64,000 bases of DNA from Monoglobus sp964617455 (GCA_964617455.1 CAZTYF010000007.1:28213-92212); one strand, 5' to 3'. Positions 34,118 to 43,476 are shown, counted from the stretch's first letter. Notes: generated from the letters alone by a model not told the origin. Made by a program: numbers and translations.

Positions 34118-35473
34118 TCAATTCCTTGTGACAACAACCGTCAAGTTGTATTTTTCGTTCCATACAACCGAACCCATATGCCAGAGCTCATCTATGGATA
34201 TTGCGCCTCTGCCGTTTATATCAAAGGTGCTTTGCGCATAGACACCCGGATCGTCGGGTCCGTTCTTTAGGAGAACTTTTGCCGCCTCCCAATCGCTGAG
34301 CTCCAACTTCTCGTTTTCTCCGTAAGTATATTGTTCTCCGTAGTTGGGGCCTGCGGTCAAATCCTTATCTACATTGTTGACAAGGGTGGCGGTGTCCGTG
34401 GCCAAATCATAGGACACATCAAAACCGTAATCCTTCAAATCATCAAGCATAACCACGGCGCAGTCCTTATATCCGTTTTGAGCGTTTCCGTAGTGGATGA
34501 AAACGGGAATTTCCCAATCGTTTATAAAGCATCTCAAATCGGTGGCAACTATATAATCTTTGGGTTTGTTTTCTGGTGCGGGCTCCCGATATTGTCCTGC
34601 ACCTCTTTGGGCCAAAACATCCCAGGAATAGTCCATCATTTTTATGGTGTCAACATATCTCATATTGGTGGAGTTCGAACCCATAACAACGGAAATGAGC
34701 CTCTTTCCGTCCCTTGAGGCGGTTCCCGTAAAACAGCAGCCTGCCGCAGAGGTCGTTCCGGTCTTGAGTCCGTCGGTGCCATAGTACTCATAGGCTCCTC
34801 CGGGCAGCATCTTGTTTGTGGGATAGTAGTTTGTGCCTCTGAAATTGACGGATTTTAGGGAGGTGTAGTTGAGTATATCCGGATAGTCCGTTATGAGACG
34901 ATTGGCCACTGTGGCCATGCCTCGCGGAGAAATCCTGTTACTGTTTGAAATTCCCGTACAATCCACAAAATATCCGTTGACTCCCCAGCTTGAAATCAAG
35001 CTGTTCATCTCATTTACAAACCCTGCCTCGCTGCCGCATATGTAATCTCCCACCGCCATAATCGCCGCATTGGCGGAAACCACACAGATGGCCCCCAACA
35101 GCTCATTAAGGGTGTAGCTCTCGCCGGCGGTCAAATACACATTGGAATACCCCGGGTCTCTCGAAAATGCCGCAAGGGCACTGCCCACAGGAATCAAAGT
35201 GTCCTTGCTCAAAGTGCCGTTTGCAATATGATTGTATATAACATAAAGGGCGACGATCTTCGTCATGCTGGCAGGCACAACCGCCGTGTCGGCGTTATAT
35301 TCAAAAAGCGCCTCTCCCGTGGACTGGTCCAGAACAATGCCGCCCTTGGCGGAAATGCTCACGGCATATGCGGACATGGAGCCTAATAATATGGCCGCCG
35401 AGACGACAATCGCCGCTACTGACCCAAACAGACGTCTTTTCGGTGTCTTTCGGGACGTTGTTTTATAATCCAA
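34118..35473 (-). CDS. D-alanyl-D-alanine carboxypeptidase (S11 family) with stalk-like C-terminus
   Basis: Penicillin-binding protein of the DacA/DacF type that trims the terminal D-Ala of peptidoglycan stems. 451 residues from TTG 35473 (AAGGAG at good distance; GTG 35485 is too close to that site). A signal peptide or signal anchor covers about residues 15-38 (ends AYA). Active-site motifs: SMTK (Ser nucleophile), SAN and KTG in DGLKTGTTSAAGCC. Instead of the usual PBP5-type C-domain, residues about 300-380 resemble a copper-amine-oxidase N-terminal-like stalk module (RCFINDWEIPVFIHYG, LKDYGFDVSYD). Confidence 0.9.
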   Translation of the reverse strand: MDYKTTSRKTPKRRLFGSVAAIVVSAAILLGSMSAYAVSISAKGGIVLDQSTGEALFEYNADTAVVPASMTKIVALYVIYNHIANGTLSKDTLIPVGSALAAFSRDPGYSNVYLTAGESYTLNELLGAICVVSANAAIMAVGDYICGSEAGFVNEMNSLISSWGVNGYFVDCTGISNSNRISPRGMATVANRLITDYPDILNYTSLKSVNFRGTNYYPTNKMLPGGAYEYYGTDGLKTGTTSAAGCCFTGTASRDGKRLISVVMGSNSTNMRYVDTIKMMDYSWDVLAQRGAGQYREPAPENKPKDYIVATDLRCFINDWEIPVFIHYGNAQNGYKDCAVVMLDDLKDYGFDVSYDLATDTATLVNNVDKDLTAGPNYGEQYTYGENEKLELSDWEAAKVLLKNGPDDPGVYAQSTFDINGRGAISIDELWHMGSVVWNEKYNLTVVVTRN

Positions 35474-35515
35474 TGTTACAAACACTCCTTAGATTTGTAA
35501 TATTTATGTAACACA

Positions 35516-35544
35516 ATTGTAACATAACGGTGTTTATTATACAA
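35516..35544 (-). promoter_or_regulatory. Promoter of the carboxypeptidase gene
   Basis: Minus strand TTGTAT (35539-35544), 17 bp, TACAAT (35516-35521). Confidence 0.6.
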
Positions 35545-35659
35545 CGGATTTTTGTTTTTGTCAAGGGGCGGGAAAAAGCTTTGCGGCCTTCCTTGGAGGC
35601 AAAGGGGCGAAAAAACTCTCATAATGCACAAATTTTTATATAAATCCGACAGAAACCGG

Positions 35660-35688
35660 TTGATTTTGCGGAAAAATAATGTTATAAT
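35660..35688 (+). promoter_or_regulatory. Promoter of the TerB-like gene
   Basis: TTGATT (35660-35665), 17 bp, TATAAT (35683-35688). Confidence 0.7.
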
Positions 35689-35746
35689 TGCCTGTAGGAT
35701 GATATGAATCTCAGAGCGGAAAATTTTTGGAAAGGCGGGGATTTTT

Positions 35747-36154
35747 GTGTATTTAAACAAACTTGACAAAAAGCAGCAAGACCTGTTTTTGGACTTGTGT
35801 ATACACGCTGCAATGACAAATGAAGAATTCGACAGGGAGGAGCGGGAAATCATCAACCGCTATTGCAGCGAGATGAATATTACCGAGCCCAGGTATGTGC
35901 CCAAAAAGGGATTTGACGAGGTGTGCGGAGAGCTTTGCGAGTGTTGCTCCCCGACGGAGATTAAAATCGTTGTGTTTGAGACTGCGGCCCTTATGTTGTC
36001 GGACAATATCTATGACGAAAGCGAAAAACGTTTTATGCGCACGGTGGCCCGAAAACTCAGATTGGGTCGGGAGGACTATGACACAATAATCGAATATGTG
36101 GAGGAAGCGGCGGATATCTATGCAAAAGTCGGTAAATTCATCTTCGGCAGATAA
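35747..36154 (+). CDS. Small helical TerB-like protein
   Basis: 135 residues starting at GTG 35747, with GGCGGGGA upstream. The sequence is almost entirely alpha-helical and acidic, with DLCIHAAMTNEEFDREEREII and NIYDESEKRFMRTVARKLRL resembling the two-fold helical, metal-binding acidic pattern of TerB-like domains. Such proteins are linked to tellurite resistance or envelope stress, but most members have no assigned role. No ter genes are nearby. Followed by rpiB after 57 bp and probably co-transcribed with it. Confidence 0.65.
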   Translation: MYLNKLDKKQQDLFLDLCIHAAMTNEEFDREEREIINRYCSEMNITEPRYVPKKGFDEVCGELCECCSPTEIKIVVFETAALMLSDNIYDESEKRFMRTVARKLRLGREDYDTIIEYVEEAADIYAKVGKFIFGR

Positions 36155-36211
36155 ATTTCACCGATTTCGCAGACCAAATGTCAGACAATCCTATTTCGGG
36201 AGGTATTATCT

Positions 36212-36652
36212 ATGATTGCTATTGGAAGTGACCACGGCGGAGTGGTTCTTAAGGAATCCATAAAAGAGTTTTTGAGACAGAACAAATACGAATTTAAAGA
36301 CTTCGGCACAAAACCCGGAGAGCCCATGGATTATCCGGACATTGCCGAAACGGTGGCGAACAGCGTTGTTTCCGGAGAGTGCGACAAAGGAATTTTGGTT
36401 TGCGGCACCGGAATCGGAGTTTCCATTGCGGCGAACAAGGTCAAGGGCATCCGTGCCGCCCATGTGACCGATGTGTTTTCGGCAAAAATGGCAAAAGAAC
36501 ATAACGATGCACAAATCATTTGTCTGGGTGAGAGAATAACCGGACCGGGCCTTGCCCTTGAAATTGTGAAAGCCTATCTTGAATCCGAACATTTGGGAGG
36601 TAGGCACAGCCGCAGAGTTGAAAAGATAATGGCAATAGAAAACCGGCAGTAA
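36212..36652 (+). CDS. rpiB: Ribose-5-phosphate isomerase B
   Basis: Interconverts ribose-5-phosphate and ribulose-5-phosphate in the pentose phosphate pathway. 146 residues. Start GSDHGG motif (substrate phosphate and ring-opening region), catalytic Cys and following TGIG in GILVCGTGIGVSIAANK, and R/H residues in GRHSRRVEKI. GGGAGG upstream of ATG 36212. Family also contains allose-6-phosphate isomerases, but no allose genes are near. Confidence 0.95.
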   Translation: MIAIGSDHGGVVLKESIKEFLRQNKYEFKDFGTKPGEPMDYPDIAETVANSVVSGECDKGILVCGTGIGVSIAANKVKGIRAAHVTDVFSAKMAKEHNDAQIICLGERITGPGLALEIVKAYLESEHLGGRHSRRVEKIMAIENRQ

Positions 36653-36656
36653 ACCC

Positions 36657-36690
36657 GTTAGGACGGAATTTCCGCCCTAACGTTCTTTTT
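36657..36690 (+). terminator. Terminator after rpiB
   Basis: GTTAGGACGGA pairs with TCCGCCCTAAC (one mismatch), followed by GTTCTTTTT. It lies directly before the convergent guaB 3' end. Confidence 0.85.
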
Positions 36691-36692
36691 AT

Positions 36693-38198
36693 TTATTCAT
36701 GGTTCACATTATCCTTTAACACCACATCGTGGGCGCCGCCCTCTATTATGGAAACGCTGCTGACAAGGGTCAGTTTGGCTTTTTTCTGAAATTCGGGAAT
36801 GCTGAGAGCGCCGCAGTTGCACATGGTGGAGCGGATTTTGCTCAATGTGGTTATCATATTGTCATGGAGAGAGCCGGCGTAGGGAACGTAGCAGTCGACT
36901 CCTTCAACGAAGGACAATTTTTTGTCGCCTCCTAGGTCATACCGCTGCCAATTTCTTGCACGGGCACTGCCCTCTCCCCAATATTCCTTCATATAGTTGC
37001 CGTTGACCATAACCTTGTTGGTGGGACTTTCGTCAAATCTTGCGAAATATCTGCCCAACATACAAAAATCGCAACCCATGGCAAGAGCCAATGTGATATG
37101 GTGATCCAAAACAATCCCGCCGTCGGAACAAATCGGAACATAAATTCCCGTCTCTTTGAAATATTCGTCTCTTGCGGCGGCGACTTCGATAACCGCGGTG
37201 GCCTGGCCTCTTCCGATGCCTTTGGTCTCTCGGGTGATACAGATGCTGCCTCCGCCGATTCCCACTTTCACAAAATCAGCTCCCGCATCTGCCAAAAATC
37301 TGAACCCGTCTCTGTCCACCACATTGCCGGCACCTACTTTTACACTGTCCCCGTAGGTTTTTCTTATGTAATCAAGAGTGATTTTCTGCCACTCGGTGAA
37401 CCCCTCGCTGGAATCTATGCACAACACATCCGCTCCCGCCTCCACAAGGGCGGGAACCCGTTCCTCATAATCCCGAGTGTTTATGCCTGCGCCCACAATG
37501 TATCTCTTGTGGTTGTCCAGCAATTCCAAAGGATTTTCCTTGTGCTGCTCGTAATCCTTTCTGAAAACAAAGGCCACCAGTCTGCCGCTGTCGTTGAGCA
37601 CGGGCAGAGAGTTAAGCTTATGCTCCCACAGGATGTCGTTGGCCTGTTTTAGGGTAATGCCCTCACGGGCCGTAATCAATTTGTCAAGGGGAGTCATAAA
37701 ATTTTTGACTTTTTCGTCCGGAGACATACGAGTCACTCTGTAGTCCCTGCCCGTTACGATTCCCACAAGCCGTCCGTTTTTGGTCCCGTCTTCCGTGACG
37801 GCAATGGTATCATGGCCCCTCTCTTCTTTTAGGGCCACCACATCCGCCATGGTTTTTTCGGGCGAGATGTTTGAATCGGACTCCACAAATCCTGCCTTGT
37901 ATGCCTTGACCTTGCGAATCATGTTCGCCTGTTTTTCTATGGGCTGAGAGCCGAAAATAAAGGATATTCCTCCCTCTTTGGCAAGACCGATTGCCATATC
38001 GACTCCGGACACCGATTGCATAATTGCCGATACAAGAGGCGTGTTCATGAACAGAGCCGGCTCTTCCTTCCCTTTTCGATATTTCACCAAAGGAGTTTTG
38101 AGAGACACATTGGCAGGTATGCAATTCGTATCGGAATACCCCGGAACAAGCAGATACTCACTGAAAGTGTGGGATGGTTCTTCATAGTAGTATGCCAT
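36693..38198 (-). CDS. guaB: Inosine-5'-monophosphate dehydrogenase
   Basis: Oxidises IMP to XMP, the committed step of GMP synthesis. 501 residues from ATG 38198 (GGAGG upstream). The barrel carries the catalytic Cys in GIGGGSICITRETKGIG, the IMP site CSDGGI and the flap near WGEGSARARNWQRY. A CBS pair sits inside the barrel (about residues 95-225: VTEDGTKNGRLVGIVTGRD, NSLPVLNDSGRLVAF). The SICITRE loop and long N-terminus are closer to the IMPDH subgroup shared with some protists than to the usual GuaB of Bacillus. Confidence 0.93.
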   Translation of the reverse strand: MAYYYEEPSHTFSEYLLVPGYSDTNCIPANVSLKTPLVKYRKGKEEPALFMNTPLVSAIMQSVSGVDMAIGLAKEGGISFIFGSQPIEKQANMIRKVKAYKAGFVESDSNISPEKTMADVVALKEERGHDTIAVTEDGTKNGRLVGIVTGRDYRVTRMSPDEKVKNFMTPLDKLITAREGITLKQANDILWEHKLNSLPVLNDSGRLVAFVFRKDYEQHKENPLELLDNHKRYIVGAGINTRDYEERVPALVEAGADVLCIDSSEGFTEWQKITLDYIRKTYGDSVKVGAGNVVDRDGFRFLADAGADFVKVGIGGGSICITRETKGIGRGQATAVIEVAAARDEYFKETGIYVPICSDGGIVLDHHITLALAMGCDFCMLGRYFARFDESPTNKVMVNGNYMKEYWGEGSARARNWQRYDLGGDKKLSFVEGVDCYVPYAGSLHDNMITTLSKIRSTMCNCGALSIPEFQKKAKLTLVSSVSIIEGGAHDVVLKDNVNHE

Positions 38199-38225
38199 AA
38201 AATTCCTCCTTGCGGTTTTATACAT

Positions 38226-38574
38226 TTTGTCTTAATTTATTGTTTAAAATTTTAACACAGATTAACTTAAATGTCAAAGATTTCTTGGATATATTTTTTT
38301 CGGGGATAATTCATAAAAATATATAGTTTCAGTAGGAAAAAATCACAAATTTTGTATATTTTTACAAATTTTCAAAAATGGTAAAATAATTGTGGAATTT
38401 TTTTGGGAGATGTAGTAAAATGTTAGGGCAAGGTGGAGGATGGGGCCCAATCCTCCGAAGAACGGAACTTTAGGCTTTTGAAAGGTCGATTTTTTTCGGT
38501 GTGTTGTATTGATTTCGAAAAAGAAAATAAAATAAATAATCTAACATAATAATCTAATGATAGGAGGAGAAACC
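38226..38574. other. Intergenic leader region between guaB and HU
   Basis: About 350 bases, mostly A/T-rich, without an open reading frame. It holds GGAGGAT/AATCCTCC (38434-38456) forming a hairpin with a GGGCCC loop, and a weak stem followed by seven T bases (about 38470-38500). Possible promoter boxes (TTTACA 38361, TAAAAT 38382; TAAAAT 38416) are poorly spaced. HU leader or a small RNA are both possible. Confidence 0.4.
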
Positions 38575-38853
38575 ATGAATAAGCAAGAGTTACTTTCGGC
38601 TATTTCCGAAAAATCGGGATTGACAAAAAAAGATTCCGAAGCAGCATTGACAGCTTTTATTGAGACAGTTCAGGAATCTTTGAAAAAGGGCGATAAGGTT
38701 CAGCTTATCGGCTTTGGCAGCTTCGAAGTCAGAGAAAGAGCCGCAAGGTCGGGCAAGAACCCTCTCACGGGAGAGCCCATGGACATTCCTGCGGCAAAAG
38801 TTCCCGCATTCAAGGCAGGCCGTGCCCTCAAAGATTTAGTAAATAATAAATAA
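38575..38853 (+). CDS. hup: DNA-binding protein HU
   Basis: Histone-like nucleoid protein. 92 residues from ATG 38575 with AGGAGGAG upstream. MNKQELLSAISEKSGLTKKD at the start, the saddle strand IGFGSFEVRERAAR, and the arm motif GKNPLTGEPMDIPAAKVPAF are diagnostic. Single-gene unit with its own terminator. Confidence 0.97.
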   Translation: MNKQELLSAISEKSGLTKKDSEAALTAFIETVQESLKKGDKVQLIGFGSFEVRERAARSGKNPLTGEPMDIPAAKVPAFKAGRALKDLVNNK

Positions 38854-38867
38854 GCATTTTTATGCGG

Positions 38868-38895
38868 CGCAGCTCCTCGGAGCTGCGATTTTTTT
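38868..38895 (+). terminator. Terminator of the HU gene
   Basis: CGCAGCTCC and GGAGCTGCG form a nine-pair stem followed by ATTTTTTT. Confidence 0.9.
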
Positions 38896-38981
38896 GTAAC
38901 AACTTTCCGTAACATCTTTACAAAAAGGGAAAATCAAAGTATAATATAAGAAAGAATTAAATCAATCTCGGGGTTTCTGAA

Positions 38982-39626
38982 ATGAACTATGTTATTTTTG
39001 ATATGGACGGAGTTATAGCAGACTCGGAACCCGTCATTATGAAAGCAGCTTTGACTTCCCTAAGAAGCGGCGGTATTTCGGCAACTTATGAGGATTTTAA
39101 GGAATTCATCGGCGCCGGGGAAGAAAATTTTATCATCTCTCCCTGCAAGCGGGCGGGACGGGAGGATATGATTGAGCCTTTGACGGAGAGGATGCTCTCC
39201 GAGTTTGAAAAATCCGCGGCAGACATAAAGGTTTTTCCCTCCGCAAAACCCCTTATTGAGGAATTGAAAAAACTCGGCAAAACTCTCGCCTTGGTGAGCA
39301 GCTCCGTGAGGAGAAAACTCAACGCCTCTCTGAAATCGGCCAAAATCGATCCCGATGTCTTTGATGTAATTCTCTCCGGCTCGGATGTGACGGAGAAAAA
39401 ACCCTCTCCCCGTCCCTATTTGGCGGCAGCGGAAAGATTGGGCGCCAAACCAAAGGACTGCCTTGTGATTGAGGATGCCATAAACGGTATCTTGTCCGCC
39501 AAATCGGCAGGGATGAAATGCGTGGCCGTGACGACATCTTTTAAAAAAGAGGATCTCATTGCCGCGAATCCCGATTTTATAACGGATGATTTAATAGACG
39601 TCATTGATATAATCCAAAAAATTTAA
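38982..39626 (+). CDS. HAD-superfamily phosphatase (beta-phosphoglucomutase-like)
   Basis: 214 residues with the four HAD motifs: nucleophile Asp in FDMDGVIADSEP, Ser/Thr in LVSSSVRRK, Lys in KKPSPRPYL and acidic motif IV in CLVIEDAINGI. The helical cap between residues 15 and 80 places it in the beta-phosphoglucomutase/phosphatase subgroup. Substrate cannot be told. Followed by the AddB-like gene after 33 bp, perhaps in one transcript. Confidence 0.88.
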   Translation: MNYVIFDMDGVIADSEPVIMKAALTSLRSGGISATYEDFKEFIGAGEENFIISPCKRAGREDMIEPLTERMLSEFEKSAADIKVFPSAKPLIEELKKLGKTLALVSSSVRRKLNASLKSAKIDPDVFDVILSGSDVTEKKPSPRPYLAAAERLGAKPKDCLVIEDAINGILSAKSAGMKCVAVTTSFKKEDLIAANPDFITDDLIDVIDIIQKI

Positions 39627-39659
39627 CCATTAAAGTTATATATTGTTTAGGAGAAGACT

Positions 39660-42600
39660 ATGTTTTGTGCTGTTTACGGAACCGCAGAATTCGACAGTGA
39701 GAAATACCTGCTTGGTGCGCTGGAAGAGAACATAAATAACAATATCAAATCCTACATATTGGTGCCCGAGCAGATTTCGGTGTATACCGAGAGGAAAATC
39801 ATCGGCACCCTGGGTGTTTCCGCTCAAAAGAATGCGGAAGTTTTGACTTTCTCCCGCTTATCGAACAGAGTGATGGGAGAGCGGGGACCTTTGAGGATGA
39901 ACTACATAGACGGTGCCTGCAAGGAAATATTGGCGGTAAAAGCTCTCCGTCAAATCGAAAAAAACCTTGACTATTTTCGCCCCAATGTGCACCAGCCGGG
40001 ATTTTCGAAGCTGATGGCGGGACTTGTATCGGAATTCAAAAGATACGGTCACACCCCCGACTCCCTTTTGGCTGCCGCAAAAGAAATCGAAGGCAAAGAG
40101 GGAGGGGAAGAACTTTCCCGAAAACTCAAAGATTTGGCCTTATTTTATGAAGAATTCGACAAACTTATTAATCAAAGCGGCTCGGACGCGGAAGACAATT
40201 CGTCCATAATTTTGCCCAAAATCAAAGACTGCGCTTTTCCGAAAAACGCCCATATGTTTGTTATGAATTTTCGCAGTTTTACTCCCTTGGAAAGGGATAT
40301 ACTGACGGAGCTTCTCAAAAAAACAGCGGAATTCAGACTGATTCTCTGTTGTGACAATCCGGAGAGGCCGTCGGGTTTATTCAAAAACACCGGGGAGGCT
40401 TACCAAAGTCTGAAAAAAGCTGCGGAAGATTCGGGTACTCCCGTGGGAGAGCCGATTCCCATAAAAATAAAAAGAGATCTCTCCCCGGACATTGAACATA
40501 TAATAAAAAACTACTTCCTCCCCCGACCCCAAAAATATCAAAGAACTCCCGGCCACATTCATTTTGTTCGTCCGGACAATACCTTTGAGGAAATGGTAAC
40601 CGCTGCAGAGACAATCCACAGACTCTGCCGAGAAAAAGGCTACAGGCAGAAGGACTTTTTGATTTTGGCAAGGAATCCGGAAGAATACACCAGAATGATG
40701 CCCCATATTTTTGAAAAGTGGGGAATAAACGTCTTCCTTGACAACCGGCGGAGTTTGACTCAAAACCCGTTTTTGCTCTATCTGTCATCGGTTTTGGATA
40801 TACTTGTATCGGGATTTTCCTACGAGCGTGTAATGGGAATGGTAAAAAGCGGCTTTTGTCCCGACCTTACCGCAGAGGAGAGAGACATTTTCGAAAACTA
40901 TCTCTTGGCGGCCTGTCCCGGAAAATCCGTATGGAACTCGGAGGATGACTGGACCTATAACCCGAACGAAACGGAATATGACATGGAAGTCATAAACAGA
41001 GTTAAAACCAAGGTGCTGCATCCGGTTATCGATATCAAAAAATCCATAACCGGCAGAAAAACCGCAGGGGAAATTGCGGAGGCTCTGTTCAGATTTATGG
41101 AAGAACAAAACAATGCCGAAACAATGCAAAACAAATGTATGGAATTTTCCCAAAATGGGATGGTTTATCTTTCGGAGGAATATCGAAGGGCTTGGAACTG
41201 TGTTGTGTCTGTTTTGGCGGAAATACGAGATGTAATGGGGGACACTCCCATAACCTATGAAAAGTTTCAGGATCTCTTCATATCTGCGGCAAAAGTAATC
41301 AAAATCGGCGTCTCCCCCCAAACCGTGGACGGTACCATGTTGAGCAGAATCGATATGTTTAGAAGTTCCGACGTAAAAATAGCTATCGTTCTGGGTATGA
41401 CGGATGGTGTTTTCCCAAAAAGCCACAGCACGGAGGGCTTGATTTCGGACGGAGAAAGGCTCCTTCTGAGGCAAGTGGGCCTGCCCTTGGCAATGACTGC
41501 ATCGGAGCGCTCAATAGATGAAAATATGCTGATATACAATGTATTGTCTGCGGCCTCGGACGAGATTTTCTTCTTCTCACCTTTGTCTTCCGGCAGTGAA
41601 CCTTTGACTCCCTCGCCCATAGTGACAAAACTTAAAAAATATATTTTAAACACGAAAGATGAGCCTCCCCGCAGAAAAATCCCGGAAACGAAAGATGAGG
41701 CACTGAGCCTTTTGAAATCAAAGCTCGCCGCAAACGAACGGGACAGAGACTTGAAAACGTTGAACAAAATTTTCGAAAACGACAAAAGTCTCGAAAAGTT
41801 TCAAATTCGTCTGAAAAATGCCGAACGGGGATATGACATTCTTTCGAAAGAGTCCGTGGACAAACTATACGGACGGGAACTTTTGCTGAGTGCCTCAAGG
41901 CTTGAAAGATTCAATGAATGTGCTTTTAAATATTTTATGCGCTACGGCTTGGTGGCCTTGCCAAGAGATGTGGCCCAATTCGATCCCTTAAGCATGGGTA
42001 ATATTCTTCATGGCACTCTCGAAAAATATTTTTCCAAAAAGAGGGATTTCGGTGCCGTGACAAAAGAAGAGTGCCAAAACGAAATTAATGAAATCGTGAA
42101 TACCCTTGCATCGGACACGAAAGATATTATGTATAAAAGTTCGGCATATTATAAATATTTAATATCCCGTATGAGCGGCATTGCCTCCGTCACGGCCTGG
42201 GAAACCATAAAATTCTTTAAGGAATCGGAGTTCCGTCCCATAGGTTTTGAGGTAAAAATCGGGTCGGGCGGTGATGTGCCCCCAATCAAACTTCGAACAA
42301 AAAAGGGAAAAATAACGGTGGAGGGTTTTATTGACCGAGTGGACGGAGCAATAATAGACGATAAGAAATACATAAGTATTGTCGATTACAAATCCTCGGA
42401 AACAAATCTCCTAAAACCCCTTGCGGATGCGGGAGTAAAATTCCAGCCCTTGGTGTATGCGAGGGCAATTTGCAAAAGCGGGGAATTTGAGCCGGCGGCA
42501 ATGTTTTATCAACAAATGAATGACCCGGTGGTTGACGGATCGGAAAATATTTCAAGCAGTGACTATGACAAAAAAGTCCACGGCAAGGTCGCTCCTAAAG

Positions 42601-42854
42601 GCTGGATAATCGATGACCCGAAAGCTATGGAGGCCTTTGACAGGGCCCATACTTTTTTGGGCCCGAGGAGTTCTATTTCTCCCAATGAGATGAAAACAAG
42701 AATCGAAAACTCCGAGAGAAAAATTGCGGAAACGGCTGATAAAATATTTGACGGGGAGATATCCGTAAACCCCTACACAGAATATAAATACGACCCTTGC
42801 ATGTTTTGCGACTACAGCGGAATTTGCAGGCAGGAACAGATAAGGGAGGAGTAG
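39660..42854 (+). CDS. addB: AddB-type helicase/nuclease subunit without Walker A
   Basis: 1064 residues, similar to the ATP-dependent deoxyribonuclease subunit B that works with AddA in double-strand-break repair. The C-terminal PD-(D/E)XK nuclease is intact in outline: GFIDRVD, YISIVDYKSS, and the iron-sulfur cluster cysteines in FNECAFKYF and in DPCMFCDYSGICRQEQ. ILVPEQISVYTERKI and LTFSRLSNRVM match the N-terminal helicase-like domain, yet where AddB normally reads GRSGSGKT this protein has YGTAEFDSEKY. ATG 39660 has AGGAGA, so truncation of the start is unlikely. The usual downstream addA is missing; isochorismatase follows. Confidence 0.85.
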   Translation: MFCAVYGTAEFDSEKYLLGALEENINNNIKSYILVPEQISVYTERKIIGTLGVSAQKNAEVLTFSRLSNRVMGERGPLRMNYIDGACKEILAVKALRQIEKNLDYFRPNVHQPGFSKLMAGLVSEFKRYGHTPDSLLAAAKEIEGKEGGEELSRKLKDLALFYEEFDKLINQSGSDAEDNSSIILPKIKDCAFPKNAHMFVMNFRSFTPLERDILTELLKKTAEFRLILCCDNPERPSGLFKNTGEAYQSLKKAAEDSGTPVGEPIPIKIKRDLSPDIEHIIKNYFLPRPQKYQRTPGHIHFVRPDNTFEEMVTAAETIHRLCREKGYRQKDFLILARNPEEYTRMMPHIFEKWGINVFLDNRRSLTQNPFLLYLSSVLDILVSGFSYERVMGMVKSGFCPDLTAEERDIFENYLLAACPGKSVWNSEDDWTYNPNETEYDMEVINRVKTKVLHPVIDIKKSITGRKTAGEIAEALFRFMEEQNNAETMQNKCMEFSQNGMVYLSEEYRRAWNCVVSVLAEIRDVMGDTPITYEKFQDLFISAAKVIKIGVSPQTVDGTMLSRIDMFRSSDVKIAIVLGMTDGVFPKSHSTEGLISDGERLLLRQVGLPLAMTASERSIDENMLIYNVLSAASDEIFFFSPLSSGSEPLTPSPIVTKLKKYILNTKDEPPRRKIPETKDEALSLLKSKLAANERDRDLKTLNKIFENDKSLEKFQIRLKNAERGYDILSKESVDKLYGRELLLSASRLERFNECAFKYFMRYGLVALPRDVAQFDPLSMGNILHGTLEKYFSKKRDFGAVTKEECQNEINEIVNTLASDTKDIMYKSSAYYKYLISRMSGIASVTAWETIKFFKESEFRPIGFEVKIGSGGDVPPIKLRTKKGKITVEGFIDRVDGAIIDDKKYISIVDYKSSETNLLKPLADAGVKFQPLVYARAICKSGEFEPAAMFYQQMNDPVVDGSENISSSDYDKKVHGKVAPKGWIIDDPKAMEAFDRAHTFLGPRSSISPNEMKTRIENSERKIAETADKIFDGEISVNPYTEYKYDPCMFCDYSGICRQEQIREE

Positions 42855-42858
42855 ATCA

Positions 42859-43392
42859 ATGAAAGTTTTGATAGTTATCGACATGCAAAATGACTTTATA
42901 GACGGCCCTTTGGGGACGGCGGAGGCCGAGAAAATTGTGCCGAAAGTTACGGAAAAAATACAAAACTTTGATGGAATCGTTTTGGCCACAAGGGACACCC
43001 ATGGGGAAAATTACTCGGAGACTCAAGAAGGAAAAAATTTGCCCGTTGTCCATTGCATAGAGGGAACCGAAGGACACAAAATAAGACCGGAAATCGAGCG
43101 GTTGATAAAAACCGAGCCTATAGACAAACCTACCTTCGGCAGCACAAAGCTCGCAGAAAGACTCAAAGAATTAAACTCCGAGGATACAATCGACAGCATA
43201 ACTCTAATCGGAGTCTGCACCGATATCTGCGTTATTTCAAATGCTCTGCTGTTAAAAGCTTTCTTCCCGGAGATTCCCATATCGGTGGATGCGGCCTGTT
43301 GCGCCGGGGTCAGTCCCGAAAGCCACAAACAGGCCCTAAATGCCATGAAGGTCTGCCAAATAAAAATCGAAAACGAATACGAAAACGAATAG
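42859..43392 (+). CDS. Isochorismatase-family cysteine hydrolase
   Basis: 177 residues. Triad candidates: Asp in LIVIDMQNDFIDGP, Lys near residue 90 (PIDKPTFGSTKL) and Cys in LIGVCTDICVISNAL. This combination is that of nicotinamidase-like and related amidohydrolases; the nicotinamidase metal site (D-x-H-x-H) is only partly visible (TRDTHGENY). Four bases after the addB stop, so probably co-transcribed. Substrate not assigned. Confidence 0.85.
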   Translation: MKVLIVIDMQNDFIDGPLGTAEAEKIVPKVTEKIQNFDGIVLATRDTHGENYSETQEGKNLPVVHCIEGTEGHKIRPEIERLIKTEPIDKPTFGSTKLAERLKELNSEDTIDSITLIGVCTDICVISNALLLKAFFPEIPISVDAACCAGVSPESHKQALNAMKVCQIKIENEYENE

Positions 43393-43447
43393 ATAGTTTA
43401 TTGTGTTTTTAACCAATTTTTTCTCGGAAAATTTTATGAAAAATTTA

Positions 43448-43476
43448 TTGAAATTTTCTCGGTTTTTTGGTATAAT
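43448..43476 (+). promoter_or_regulatory. Promoter of the phosphofructokinase gene
   Basis: TTGAAA (43448-43453), 17 bp, TATAAT (43471-43476). Confidence 0.75.
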
